DNA of 7,767 nt from JBBQHM01 sp038323965 (GCA_038323965.1 JBBQHM010000102.1:1-7767); one strand, 5' to 3'. Positions 1-6,413 are shown, numbered from the stretch's first letter. Made by a program: numbers and translations. The notes: generated by a model not told the origin, from the letters alone.

Positions 1-1
1 G

Positions 2-166
2 AGCTCGTTTGCTGGAACCGCTCATGAATTCGTCCAGCGTGGCTCACCAACCAAAGTGATCCTCGTCGACGGCGAGCAGCTCATCGACATCATGCTAACT
101 AAGAATATTGGCGTGCGCGTGGTCGAGACGCACGAGATCAATCAGAACTACTTCGATGAAGCCTAA
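2..166 (+). CDS. Mrr-family restriction endonuclease, C-terminal end (partial)
   Basis: The frame is open from the left edge to TAA at 164-166 and gives the last 54 residues of a protein. The segment reads VILVDGEQLIDIMLTKNIGV, then RVVETHEINQNYFDEA. This is the usual C-terminal pattern of Mrr-type restriction proteins: a beta strand, then I/V-L-I/V-D-G-x-x-L-x-x-L/I-M, then G-V-x-V, ending in Tyr-Phe-Asp/Glu-Glu. Mrr proteins are cytoplasmic type IV enzymes that cut modified DNA with a PD-(D/E)xK nuclease domain. The catalytic residues and the winged-helix domain would lie to the left, outside the window, so activity cannot be judged. Repeat copy R1 begins about 33 bases after the stop. A weak stem (CCCTCG 178-183 with CGGGGG 187-192) follows the gene but has no T-run. 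The family call rests only on this tail and could also fit a close Mrr-like relative. Confidence 0.72.
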   Translation, partial: SSFAGTAHEFVQRGSPTKVILVDGEQLIDIMLTKNIGVRVVETHEINQNYFDEA

Positions 167-199
167 GCTAGTCCTCGCCCTCGTTGCGGGGGATAAATA

Positions 200-340
200 G
201 GAGTCAGTGCTCACTTTTTTAACTTTTGAGGAAGACCTAAAATCACATCCATATCTTTGACATTTTGCGCGCGGCAACACGCGAAACGACACCCGGTTGC
301 TCTCGCTAACCTTTGCATCGACATGACACCTGCTTAACAG
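200..340 (+). repeat. Interspersed repeat copy R1 (left module + core + short right end)
   Basis: This copy starts at GAGTCAGTGCTCAC (201-214), runs through GAAGACCTAA into the core ATCACATCCATATCTTTGAC (242-261), and then into the GC-rich hairpin segment and ACACCCGGTTGCTC. It ends near TGCTTAACAG (331-340). It aligns base for base, with scattered differences, to R2 at 735-870, including the left module absent from R3-R6. The core hairpin is degraded: the arms TTTGCGCG and CGCGAAA pair only with a bulge. It lies between the Mrr gene end and the 372-722 gene. Confidence 0.85.
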
Positions 341-371
341 TGTTTGAGAACTTATTGGGACGAGCGCTTCG

Positions 372-722
372 ATGTCTTATCTGGACGTATATATCGGCGA
401 TTTGAACGATCCCACTTTTCACTGGGACGGCGGTGATTGGAACGGCAATGTGCCTACCCGGCTTAGCCCGTTTTTCCCTGACGGGAGCCGGATTCAGCGG
501 GTTATTCTGGACCGTATTAGCAGCGGCGCGTTTGACGGAAAGCAAACGGATTGGGGCGGTCATGTGGCGCGGGTAACGAGACAGCAATTAAAAGATCTAC
601 TCGACGAACAGCTTGGAGTAACGGCAGCTGAGGGTAGTCTGTCGGACAGTCGCGAGCTACGTGACTTCGTAAATCGCCTCAACCCGCGCAAGCTCCACGC
701 TCTTGTCTGCACGGAATTGTGA
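372..722 (+). CDS. Small uncharacterised protein (116 aa)
   Basis: I do not recognise a family. The ORF runs from ATG 372 to TGA 720-722. A weak Shine-Dalgarno-like GGGA lies at 357-360, 11 bases before the start. The protein has no signal peptide or membrane segment and is likely cytoplasmic. The N-terminus is rich in aromatic and acidic residues with a Trp/Gly cluster (FHWDGGDWNGN, about residues 16-26). A central QTDWGGHVARVTRQQLKDLL stretch (about residues 58-77) is followed by a predicted helical C-terminus ending LNPRKLHALVCTEL. The natural ending suggests a complete small protein rather than a fragment. It stands alone between R1 and R2, next to an Mrr-type restriction gene and upstream of the HNH/UDG-like pair, so an accessory role is possible. 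No partner, toxin or immunity motif can be identified. Confidence 0.7.
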   Translation: MSYLDVYIGDLNDPTFHWDGGDWNGNVPTRLSPFFPDGSRIQRVILDRISSGAFDGKQTDWGGHVARVTRQQLKDLLDEQLGVTAAEGSLSDSRELRDFVNRLNPRKLHALVCTEL

Positions 723-734
723 CTAGCAAGAATT

Positions 735-870
735 AGGGGTCAGTGCTCACGTTTTGCACTTTTGAGAAAGACCTAGGATCACATCCATATCTTTGACATT
801 TCGCGCGCGGCAACACGCGCGATGACACCCGGTTGCTCGCGCTGACGTCTGCGTCGGCCGTGCTAAACAG
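735..870 (+). repeat. Interspersed repeat copy R2 (left module + core + short right end)
   Basis: The left edge is GAATTAGGGGTCA (730-742), 12 bases after the previous stop codon. The left module GTCAGTGCTCAC, then TTTTGAGAAAGACCTA, leads into the core ATCACATCCATATCTTTGAC (778-797). A perfect hairpin follows, with arms TCGCGCG (801-807) and CGCGCGA (816-822) and an 8-base loop. The copy then runs through ACACCCGGTTGCTCGCGC, GACGTCTGCGTC and TGCTAAACAG (861-870). It is the best-preserved copy of the R1/R2 subtype. Confidence 0.88.
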
Positions 871-893
871 CTGGACTTGGATCGCGAGAAGGC

Positions 894-1208
894 ATGCAAT
901 GCAGCATGACACATTCTCGATTCCTCATGGCGCTGCTCGGCGCGTTCGTCGCCCTGGGTCTGTTCGCCTGCCAGCGCAATGCCTTGACCGGCTCGAAGCT
1001 GACGTTGGATAACTACAATAAGGTCACGACCGGTATGTCCAAGGCGCAGGTCGAGGAGGTGCTGGGCGCGCCTACGAAAGCTGAGACGAAGGACATGATT
1101 ATCTTCAAGAAGACCGATTACCGTTACGAGGAAGGGAAGAACTTCGCGCTGATTACTTTCAAGAACGATGAGATGCAGAGCAAAGAGTCGAACCTTGGCA
1201 CGAAATAA
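894..1208 (+). CDS. Small lipoprotein with SmpA/OmlA (BamE-like) domain
   Basis: This is an exported lipoprotein of about 100 residues. The N-terminus has a short charged region, a hydrophobic stretch (FLMALLGAFVALGL) and the lipobox LFAC, with Cys at about residue 26 as the lipidation site. The mature part carries the SmpA/OmlA signature: LTLDNYNKVTTGMSKAQVEE, then VLGAP (the 'I-x-x-G-M-[ST]-x-x-[EQ]-V-x-x-[IL]-L-G-x-P' pattern), followed by beta strands (MIIFKKTDYRYEEG; FALITFKNDEM). BamE-type domains help outer membrane protein assembly, but many small lipoproteins of this fold have unknown roles, so I do not call it bamE. Two in-frame ATGs compete, at 894 and 906. The purine-rich GAGAAGG at 886-892 is very close to the first and 13 bases from the second. 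The second gives a tidier signal peptide (MTHSRF...). R3 begins 12 bases after the TAA. Confidence 0.82.
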   Translation: MQCSMTHSRFLMALLGAFVALGLFACQRNALTGSKLTLDNYNKVTTGMSKAQVEEVLGAPTKAETKDMIIFKKTDYRYEEGKNFALITFKNDEMQSKESNLGTK

Positions 1209-1219
1209 ATCCGTGGGGA

Positions 1220-1253
1220 AGAATTGGGGGTCACATCCATATCTTTGACATTT
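1220..1253 (+). repeat. Interspersed repeat copy R3 (truncated, left end of core only)
   Basis: The copy keeps the left edge GAATTGGGGGTCACATCC and continues through ATATCTTTGACATTT, then stops abruptly at about 1253. The GC-rich hairpin and everything to its right are missing. The unrelated 53 bases that follow lead to the HNH gene start, with no clear Shine-Dalgarno. The left edge matches that of R2 (GAATTAGGGGTCA), which supports it as a true element boundary. Confidence 0.8.
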
Positions 1254-1306
1254 CTGCTTCGAATAGAATCCGACAGCTTGGTCCTGACAGGCTTTCTTAG
1301 ACCGGT

Positions 1307-2374
1307 ATGAGAACCGACGATAGAACCTGCCTCCGCGAACCTATTCCGGAGATCTTTGAAGCTGCTCGCTGCCTGAACGAAGCAGTAACTGCACATCTCG
1401 ACGGTGACAGCGCTTCCGCGGACGAACTCATCCGGCGAGCTGATATGCCGGCCATTAGAGATTGGTCTGAGTCCCTCTGGGGCCCGAAGAGTCCGCACAG
1501 GCAGTACCGGTTTGTCGCCGATGCGCCTAGGAGCATGCCTCGCGACGCTCGGATCCCCCTGCGAATGCCGACCACCTCCGAGAAGAAGGCTTTGCTAGAA
1601 CGCGATGGCTATCACTGTCGCTTTTGTGGTATTCCTCTCATCCGTGGCGCATTAAGATAGCGTATCCAAGCCGTATATCCGGACGCGTTACCGTGGGGCC
1701 CTACGAACCCAACCCAGCATGCCGCCTTCCAATGCATGTGGGTACAATACGATCACCTCCTTGCTCATGCGCGAGGAGGAGACAATAGCTTAGAGAACAT
1801 GGTGATCACTTGCGCTCCATGTAATTTCGGTCGCATGGATTACACGCTTGATGAGCTTGGCCTCATTGATCCGAGAACGCGAGAGCCGGCCCGTTCGTCC
1901 TGGGATGGGTTGGAACGCTTCACCACCCCCGCGACTGAGCGAGTGCCGAAGGAGCGTTCGTTGTCAGCGGGTAAACTGACTTCACGGTCCGGAACCCTAA
2001 AGCGCGAAGAGTTCTTCGCTGAACTTCTACCAACCGAAGCTCCCTTCTTTGAATGGGTGCTGAGTGAAGCAGATAAGCGTGGCCTCAGCGTTGGCTAGAC
2101 GGCGCGTGGTTTTAGTATCGGAGGCGGAGATCAGCCACCATTTTTCTACTGCTACACCCCGACGATGTATAAGCAGGGCGTGAGCACTATGGAGCTTTAC
2201 TTCGCCAACATGAAAGATAGATCGCAGGCGGACGCTATCCGCGCCAAGGCACTCAGTATTCCATCGGTGAAGCCATACGGGAACCAAAGCCTCCGACTGT
2301 TCTTGAGCAGCGAAAATCAATCCGACGCCGAGGGCCTTTTCCATACTGCGTTGCAGTTCATGCAGTCAAGGTAG
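1307..2374 (+). pseudogene. HNH endonuclease gene interrupted by two in-frame TAG codons
   Basis: One frame spans 356 codons from ATG 1307 to TAG 2372-2374, broken by TAG at 1658-1660 (codon 118) and 2096-2098 (codon 264). The open pieces are 1307-1660, 1661-2098 (first ATG at 1736) and 2099-2374 (first ATG at 2165). Piece one holds a helical N-terminus and the first zinc knuckle CRFCG (Cys104, Cys107). Piece two resumes directly as YPDALPWGPTNPTQHAAF, then the HNH core: Asp149-His150, Asn164, and the second knuckle CAPCN (Cys169, Cys172). Piece three continues the C-terminal domain (ARGFSIGGGDQPPFFYCY, then MELYFANMKD). HNH proteins of this layout are DNA-cutting enzymes, here of unknown target. 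Losing either stop restores a normal-looking 355-residue chain, so there is no frameshift. Codon 264 probably was TGG (Trp) before one G-to-A change; codon 118 may have been AAG, GAG or CAG. Best read as a recent pseudogene; readthrough, separately translated pieces or base-calling errors remain possible. It ends 2 bp before the next gene. Confidence 0.85.
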
Positions 2375-2376
2375 CC

Positions 2377-2976
2377 ATGTCACCGGAAGTTCAGCCATTC
2401 TTTCAGCCGTATGTAGGGACAAGATTCCGCGATGCGACAAGCCTACCCCGCAAATTGCTTATTGTCGGTGAGTCGTATTATCTCACCGAGAGCGACAAGC
2501 GTCCCGAGTTCACGGCGGATCTCATGCAGAAAATCACGGCCGCTGGTTCGCGATCGGGTGGCCGGATCAGGTTCTATCGAAACCTGTTTCACGTAATAAC
2601 TGGAATGCACCCTCGAGAAGCCACACCCGATCAATGGCGAGCACTCTGGGAAAACGTCGCCTACTACATTTACATCCAGAGCACGCGGCTCACTGCTGCA
2701 CGGATGCGTCCGGACAAGACGGAGTGGGCGGCGGCGGCTCAGCCGTTCATGACCGTGCTCACTCAATTGCAGCCAGAGGTGGTGCTCTTCACGGGAACAC
2801 AGCTGTGCGGTCATGCTACCAAAGTTGGTACTCAATGTACGAGGCGACCGGGCGTATTGCTGCCAGTCGGGCAAACGAAGCAAGCTTACGCTCGTTGCAT
2901 CTACCATCCTTCGTCGGTCAAGTTTCTATCCGAATTCGATCGCTGCCGCCAAATCGTGCAGGAGCTACTCGCCTAA
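2377..2976 (+). CDS. Uncharacterised protein with uracil-DNA-glycosylase-like motifs (199 aa)
   Basis: The order of motifs resembles the uracil-DNA glycosylase superfamily fold. KLLIVGESYY (residues 26-35) ends the first strand like the GE(A/S) motif of UDG family 4/5. A Trp plus aromatic segment (W91, then YYIYIQ) follows. LQPEVVLFTGTQLC (131-144) resembles the central strand 'P-x-V-V-x-x-x-G', and YHPSS (176-180) matches the HPS motif near the C-terminus. UDGs remove uracil or other damaged bases, but many HPS-bearing relatives have no known substrate and this one may not be a glycosylase. Cys144, Cys154 and Cys174 are present, with no clear FeS-cluster spacing. The start is ATG 2377, with AAGG at 2368-2371 lying inside the end of the HNH gene, 2 bp after its TAG. 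This suggests translational coupling and a two-gene operon. The gene is intact while its partner is broken. R4 follows at 3018. Confidence 0.65.
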   Translation: MSPEVQPFFQPYVGTRFRDATSLPRKLLIVGESYYLTESDKRPEFTADLMQKITAAGSRSGGRIRFYRNLFHVITGMHPREATPDQWRALWENVAYYIYIQSTRLTAARMRPDKTEWAAAAQPFMTVLTQLQPEVVLFTGTQLCGHATKVGTQCTRRPGVLLPVGQTKQAYARCIYHPSSVKFLSEFDRCRQIVQELLA

Positions 2977-3015
2977 CGCGTACGAGCGAGGCGCATCAGT
3001 TGCTCGGGAGGAGGA

Positions 3016-3108
3016 AGTAAGGGTCACATCCATATCTGTGACATTTCGCGCGCGGCATACGCGCGATAACACCCGGTTGCGCTCGCTGACGTCTGCGTCG
3101 CCGTATAT
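3016..3108 (+). repeat. Interspersed repeat copy R4 (core only)
   Basis: The copy begins GAAGTAAGGGTCACATCC (3012-3029) and continues with ATATCTGTGACATTT and a perfect hairpin, arms TCGCGCG (3046-3052) and CGCGCGA (3060-3066) with a 7-base loop. It then runs through ACACCCGGTTGCGCTCGCTG, ACGTCTGCGTCG and CCGTATATTC. It lacks the left module of R1/R2 and the right module of R5/R6. It sits in the convergent gap between the UDG-like gene and oligopeptidase B. The remaining bases to 3223 show only a short palindrome (TCCGCG 3120-3125, CGCGGA 3128-3133). Confidence 0.85.
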
Positions 3109-3213
3109 TCGCAGCCCTTTCCGCGCACGCGGACTTCTATTGTCGGCTGTTACGGCGAAAACGAATCGCGCTGTCACCGCTCGATACTTAATGGCGGAAC
3201 AGGGCGCCGTGCT

Positions 3214-3228
3214 CAAGTAGCAGCTACT
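3214..3228. other. Short inverted repeat over the oligopeptidase B stop codon
   Basis: AAGTAG (3214-3219) and CTACTT (3223-3228) form a 6-bp stem with a 3-base loop overlapping the TAG of the - strand gene. No T-run follows on either strand, so it is at most a weak RNA 3' end structure and not a convincing terminator. Confidence 0.3.
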
Positions 3229-5377
3229 TCTTCGCCGGCAAAGCGCTATCGGCGAATCCAAGCGCGGCAACGCCGAACGCGTATTCGAAGGCGACTTCGT
3301 GCAGCCGATCGAATCGACCGGACGCACCGCCATGGCCGGCCTCGAGGTTGATCTTAAAAAGCAGCGGGTTCTTATCGGTCTTAGTAGCGCGAAGTTTCGC
3401 CGCGAACTTCGCCGGTTCCCAGTAGGGCACCTGACTATCGTTTAAGGAGGTGAAAAGTAGCATTGTCGGATAGCTCTTCGGAGCGACATTGTCGTAGGGA
3501 CTGTAGGTCTTGATATAGTCGTACTCCGGCTTGTTGTTCGGGTTACCCCACTCGATGTATTCACCTGTGGTAAGCGGAAGGGAAGCATCGGACATGGTAT
3601 TCAGGACATCTACGAAAGGCACGTCGAGGATCGCGACCCGGGCGAGATCGGGGCGCATGTTGATGGTTGCCCCGATCAGCAGGCCGCCGGCGCTGCCGCC
3701 ATGGATTACCATCCGTTCGTGCGCGGTGTATTTCTTTTCCACAAGATAATCACCACAGGCGATGAAGTCGGTGAAAGTGTTTCGCTTCGTCAGCATCCGG
3801 CCGTCGTCGTGCCATGCTTCTCCTAGTTCACCACCGCCGCGGATATGCGCGATGGCATAGATGAGGCCGCGGTCCAGCAGCGAAATGCGATTCGCCGAAA
3901 AGGAGGGATCGATCGAGATGCCGTAGGAGCCGTAACCGTAGAGCCAGCAGGGGGCGTTGCCGTCGAGCGCCACGTCCTTTCTGCGCACGATATCGAGCGG
4001 GATCTGTTTGCCATCTTTCGCCTGCGCATGGACGCGTTCCACGACGTAGCGCGCGGGATCGTAGCCGCCTAAGACCTCGGTCTGCTTGAGTAACTTTCTC
4101 GCGCCAGTCCTGACGCTGTATTCATAGATACTGGTTGGGGTGACGGGCGATTCGTACTTGAAACGAAAGATATCGGTCGCGAACTCGGCGTTGAATTCTG
4201 CGCCGGCGAGGTAGGCCGATTCGGGCAGGTCGATGCGCTTCGAGTTCTGGTTGTCGTAATCCGTAACCCGGAAGCGCACCAAGCCGTCCGTGCGCTCGAC
4301 TACGACGGCATGATCAGCGAATGGCTCGAAGCCCTCAACCGTAAGCCCCGGTGCGGCGGGAATGAATTCCTTCCACTGCTCGGGACCTGGCGTCGCGACG
4401 GGCGCAGTTACTACGCGAAACTCTTTCGCGCCGTCGTTGGTGCGGATATAGAAAATGCCGTCGCGGTGTTCGGGATAATATTTGATCTCGTTACGGCGCG
4501 GCGCCAGCACCTGCCAATCCGCGTTTGGCTTATCGGCGGCGACAAAGCGGAACTCCGTGGTGCGGCTGCTTTCGCTGCCGAGGAAAATGATTTTACTATC
4601 GCGCGATCGGTCGACGGCGATCTCGAAAAGCTCGTCCTTCTCCTCGTAGAGCAGCGTTGGTTTCGCTTCACCGAGGGCGTAGCGCCAAAGCTGGTTGTTT
4701 CGCTTCGCCTCGTTCTGCGTGACGTAAAAGATGGTCTTGTTGTCTGCGGCCCAGACCAGGTCCGCGACCTTGCCGATCGGCGTCTTCACTTCCTGGTCGT
4801 CAGCGAGATTCTTGAGGTGAAAATCGTAATCGCGATGGCCGTTCGTATCGGTCGAGTAAGCAAGCAGCTTGTTGTCGTCGCTATATTCAAACGACTGCAC
4901 CGCCATGAACTTCTTTCCCTGCGCGAGTTCGTTCACGTTCAGCGCCACCTCTTCCGGCGCATCGACGCTGCCCTTCTTGCGGCAAAAAATCGGATACTGC
5001 TTTCCCTCCTCGGTCCGCTGGTAAAGCCAGTAACCACGCTGCGGGTAGGGAGCCGAAACGTCCGCCTGTTTAATCCGGCCAAGCATCTCCTGGTAGAGCG
5101 AGTCCTCGAGAGGCCGGAACGGCGCCATCACGGCTGCGGTGTAGGCATTTTCGGCTTTGAGATGGGCAACCACTTCCGGGTCCTCCTTCTCGCGCAGCCA
5201 GAAATATGGATCCTCGATTTTGTCGCCGTGTAACCCAACGGTTTTCGGATGGCGTGGAGCGAGAGGTGGTTTGGCGGCGTCCGGATTTAGCGTCGGGCGT
5301 GGAGGCGAATCTGCAGCGGGAGCGGAGATAGTGGTGGTAAGCAAAGACACAGTAGTAAGAAGCAAAGGAATGTTCAT
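3224..5377 (-). CDS. ptrB: Oligopeptidase B (protease II, S9 family), secreted form
   Basis: This 717-residue serine peptidase of family S9 cuts short peptides, typically after Arg or Lys. Residues 1 to about 21 (MNIPLLLTTVSLLTTTISAP) form a signal peptide with a likely cut near APA|A, so it should act in the periplasm; the E. coli enzyme is cytosolic. A Pro-rich linker leads to the N-terminal beta-propeller (about 35-430, opening with EDPYFWLREKEDPEV). The alpha/beta hydrolase domain follows, with GYGSYG near 481 and RGGGELG near 512. The triad is Ser562 in GGSAGG (codon 3692-3694), Asp647 in LNDSQVPYWEPAK (3437-3439) and His682 in AGHGG (3332-3334). Ser-Asp and Asp-His spacings of 85 and 35 equal those I recall for E. 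coli protease II (Ser532, Asp617, His652). I chose ATG 5375-5377 because the upstream frame extension to 5506 only translates repeat R5. No close Shine-Dalgarno is visible. The stop is TAG 3224-3226. Confidence 0.95.
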   Translation of the reverse strand: MNIPLLLTTVSLLTTTISAPAADSPPRPTLNPDAAKPPLAPRHPKTVGLHGDKIEDPYFWLREKEDPEVVAHLKAENAYTAAVMAPFRPLEDSLYQEMLGRIKQADVSAPYPQRGYWLYQRTEEGKQYPIFCRKKGSVDAPEEVALNVNELAQGKKFMAVQSFEYSDDNKLLAYSTDTNGHRDYDFHLKNLADDQEVKTPIGKVADLVWAADNKTIFYVTQNEAKRNNQLWRYALGEAKPTLLYEEKDELFEIAVDRSRDSKIIFLGSESSRTTEFRFVAADKPNADWQVLAPRRNEIKYYPEHRDGIFYIRTNDGAKEFRVVTAPVATPGPEQWKEFIPAAPGLTVEGFEPFADHAVVVERTDGLVRFRVTDYDNQNSKRIDLPESAYLAGAEFNAEFATDIFRFKYESPVTPTSIYEYSVRTGARKLLKQTEVLGGYDPARYVVERVHAQAKDGKQIPLDIVRRKDVALDGNAPCWLYGYGSYGISIDPSFSANRISLLDRGLIYAIAHIRGGGELGEAWHDDGRMLTKRNTFTDFIACGDYLVEKKYTAHERMVIHGGSAGGLLIGATINMRPDLARVAILDVPFVDVLNTMSDASLPLTTGEYIEWGNPNNKPEYDYIKTYSPYDNVAPKSYPTMLLFTSLNDSQVPYWEPAKFAAKLRATKTDKNPLLFKINLEAGHGGASGRFDRLHEVAFEYAFGVAALGFADSALPAKK

Positions 5378-5451
5378 TCGAAACGGTTCGGCAACTCTCC
5401 CGATTTCGCGGCGATTGGGAAGTGGCGATTTTCCTCGCGGGTAGGGGTCGT

Positions 5452-5611
5452 GGGGGTCACGTCGAAATCTTTGACCGTTCGCGCGAGGCAAGATGCGCGA
5501 TAACACCCGGCTGCTCGCGCGAACCTCTGCGTCGACGTCGCATATCTGCCCGTAATCACCCTTTGCGCTTCGCTAACTCGACCGCTTAAAGCGGTCGAGT
5601 TTAACTCACGA
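5452..5611 (+). repeat. Interspersed repeat copy R5 (core + long right module)
   Basis: This copy lies upstream of oligopeptidase B. It begins GGGGGTCACGTCGAAATC, and the core hairpin is kept as TCGCGC (5479-5484) and GCGCGA (5495-5500). It continues ACACCCGGCTGCTCGCGC, AACCTCTGCGTCGACGTCGC, then the right module CATATCTGCCCGTAATCA (5541-5558), a hairpin at 5575-5601 and the tail AACTCACGAG. The right module is shared only with R6. Within the 328-base gap between 5378 and 5705, this copy and the palindrome at 5658-5682 are the only structures I can support. Confidence 0.87.
5575..5601 (+). other. Strong hairpin in the right module of R5
   Basis: AACTCGACCGCT (5575-5586) and AGCGGTCGAGTT (5590-5601) are perfect 12-bp complements around a TAA loop. 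On the + strand it is followed by TTAACTC, a poor T-run. The R6 counterpart at 6654-6680 has the same frame of pairing with changes. It could stop or stabilise transcripts, or be the recognition structure of the repeat's mobilising enzyme. Confidence 0.75.
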
Positions 5612-5657
5612 GCAATCCCGTCCGAGGTAACACAATACCCGCCGCGGTCGCGTCAGG

Positions 5658-5682
5658 TGCTATACGTGACTCACGTATAGCA
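5658..5682. promoter_or_regulatory. Near-perfect 25-bp palindrome downstream of the 5706-6413 gene
   Basis: TGCTATACGTGA (5658-5669) and TCACGTATAGCA (5671-5682) are exact reverse complements around a single C. GGAAAAAAA follows on the + strand. For leftward transcription from the gene ending at 5706, the RNA would carry a U-run before the hairpin, the wrong order for an intrinsic terminator. It may be a protein-binding dyad or a non-canonical RNA 3' end. It is not part of the repeat family. Confidence 0.5.
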
Positions 5683-5705
5683 GGAAAAAAATGCGTATGT
5701 CGGCG

Positions 5706-6413
5706 TTATGCTAAGGGCAATCCACTGTGCGCTGCAGTAAGCATGTCATGGATGCTAACGACCGCGGCGCATCCAAGGAAAGTTATGAGGCTTCCTTCGT
5801 GAGATACAAATTCGCACGTGGCAAACTGGTCGTGCGGGCGGCCATCACATCGTTCCGGTTTAGGACTCATGCGCGCGACGAACAGATGATCGCCTGTGAC
5901 CCGGCGTATGTATCTCGGATCGGAGCCAAGCGCGCGGAGGACGCGGTAGGTTTCACCAGAGCCGGGATAGTATTCGGCAGAGGTGCAGAGGTAGCGCAAT
6001 CCCTTTCGGGTGCGGTAAACTCGACAACTGAACTCGGGATTAATGGCACGGTAAATCCAGAGTAGAGCGAGCGCCGCATGTTCGCAGGTCGTGTCGACGT
6101 CAACGAACATTACCGTGCGAGACGTCATCACCAGGATGTCGTCGAAAGGCTTGAGAGCGAGTTCACTTTTGCGGTTGCCTTCGCGGTGGCACGGCCCTAC
6201 CTGAGCTGGATGCGGAACGTTGTGACCGCCACTTATCGTAGCTGCGAGCTGCCGTTCTCGCTCACGACGAACCCGGCCACGGAGCAATCCACCCACTCGA
6301 GTGCCTGCTGGCAGGCTGTGGCTCACCATTTGATTCATCGGAACGACGTGAAAACGTTCTGACGCGTGATGAGCGACCTGCAACTCGATATCGACCTTGA
6401 AGGTTTGCGGCAT
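5706..6413 (-). CDS. Uncharacterised protein, up to 235 aa
   Basis: I cannot name a family. The C-terminal 140 residues read like a real conserved protein: a MFVDVDTTCEHAALALLWIY segment (about 102-121), then PEFSCRVYRTRKGLRYL (about 126-142), LGSDPRYIRR (about 162-171) and ARMSPKPERC (about 179-188). The Asp-x-Asp strand followed by an Arg-Tyr-Arg-Thr strand suggests an alpha/beta domain. The DxD plus 'YRTxxGLR' pairing faintly recalls nucleotidyl-transfer or primase-like folds, but I see no complete motif set and do not claim one. There is no signal peptide. The region from residues 40-95 (ERERQLAATISGGHNVPHPA and on) also looks protein-like. Start choice is open: ATG 6413 follows an in-frame stop by four codons, with alternatives at 6338, 6329 and 6128. 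The stop is TAA 5706-5708. The gene is flanked by R5 and R6, the two long repeats, as direct repeats. Confidence 0.6.
   Translation of the reverse strand: MPQTFKVDIELQVAHHASERFHVVPMNQMVSHSLPAGTRVGGLLRGRVRRERERQLAATISGGHNVPHPAQVGPCHREGNRKSELALKPFDDILVMTSRTVMFVDVDTTCEHAALALLWIYRAINPEFSCRVYRTRKGLRYLCTSAEYYPGSGETYRVLRALGSDPRYIRRVTGDHLFVARMSPKPERCDGRPHDQFATCEFVSHEGSLITFLGCAAVVSIHDMLTAAHSGLPLA

Noticed and set aside
1307..2374. Genome-wide reassignment of TAG to an amino acid
   Set aside because: TAG ends the porin exactly after its terminal Phe (6732-6734) and ends oligopeptidase B (3224-3226), so TAG works as a stop in this genome.
200..3108. Integron-style gene cassette array (gene, then attC-like repeat)
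   Set aside because: The layout fits, and R1 has GCTTAAC matching RYYYAAC, but R2 has GCTAAAC, the other copies lack it, no partner GTTRRRY ends are present, and no integrase gene is visible.
4310..5233. Long 307-codon + strand frame opposite oligopeptidase B
   Set aside because: It lies wholly antisense to a gene with a complete catalytic triad, and its translation shows no domain. Such frames are common in GC-rich coding DNA.
6078..6362. 94-codon + strand frame opposite the 5706-6413 gene
   Set aside because: Its translation looks less protein-like than the - strand frame, and it has no recognisable motif or ribosome binding site.
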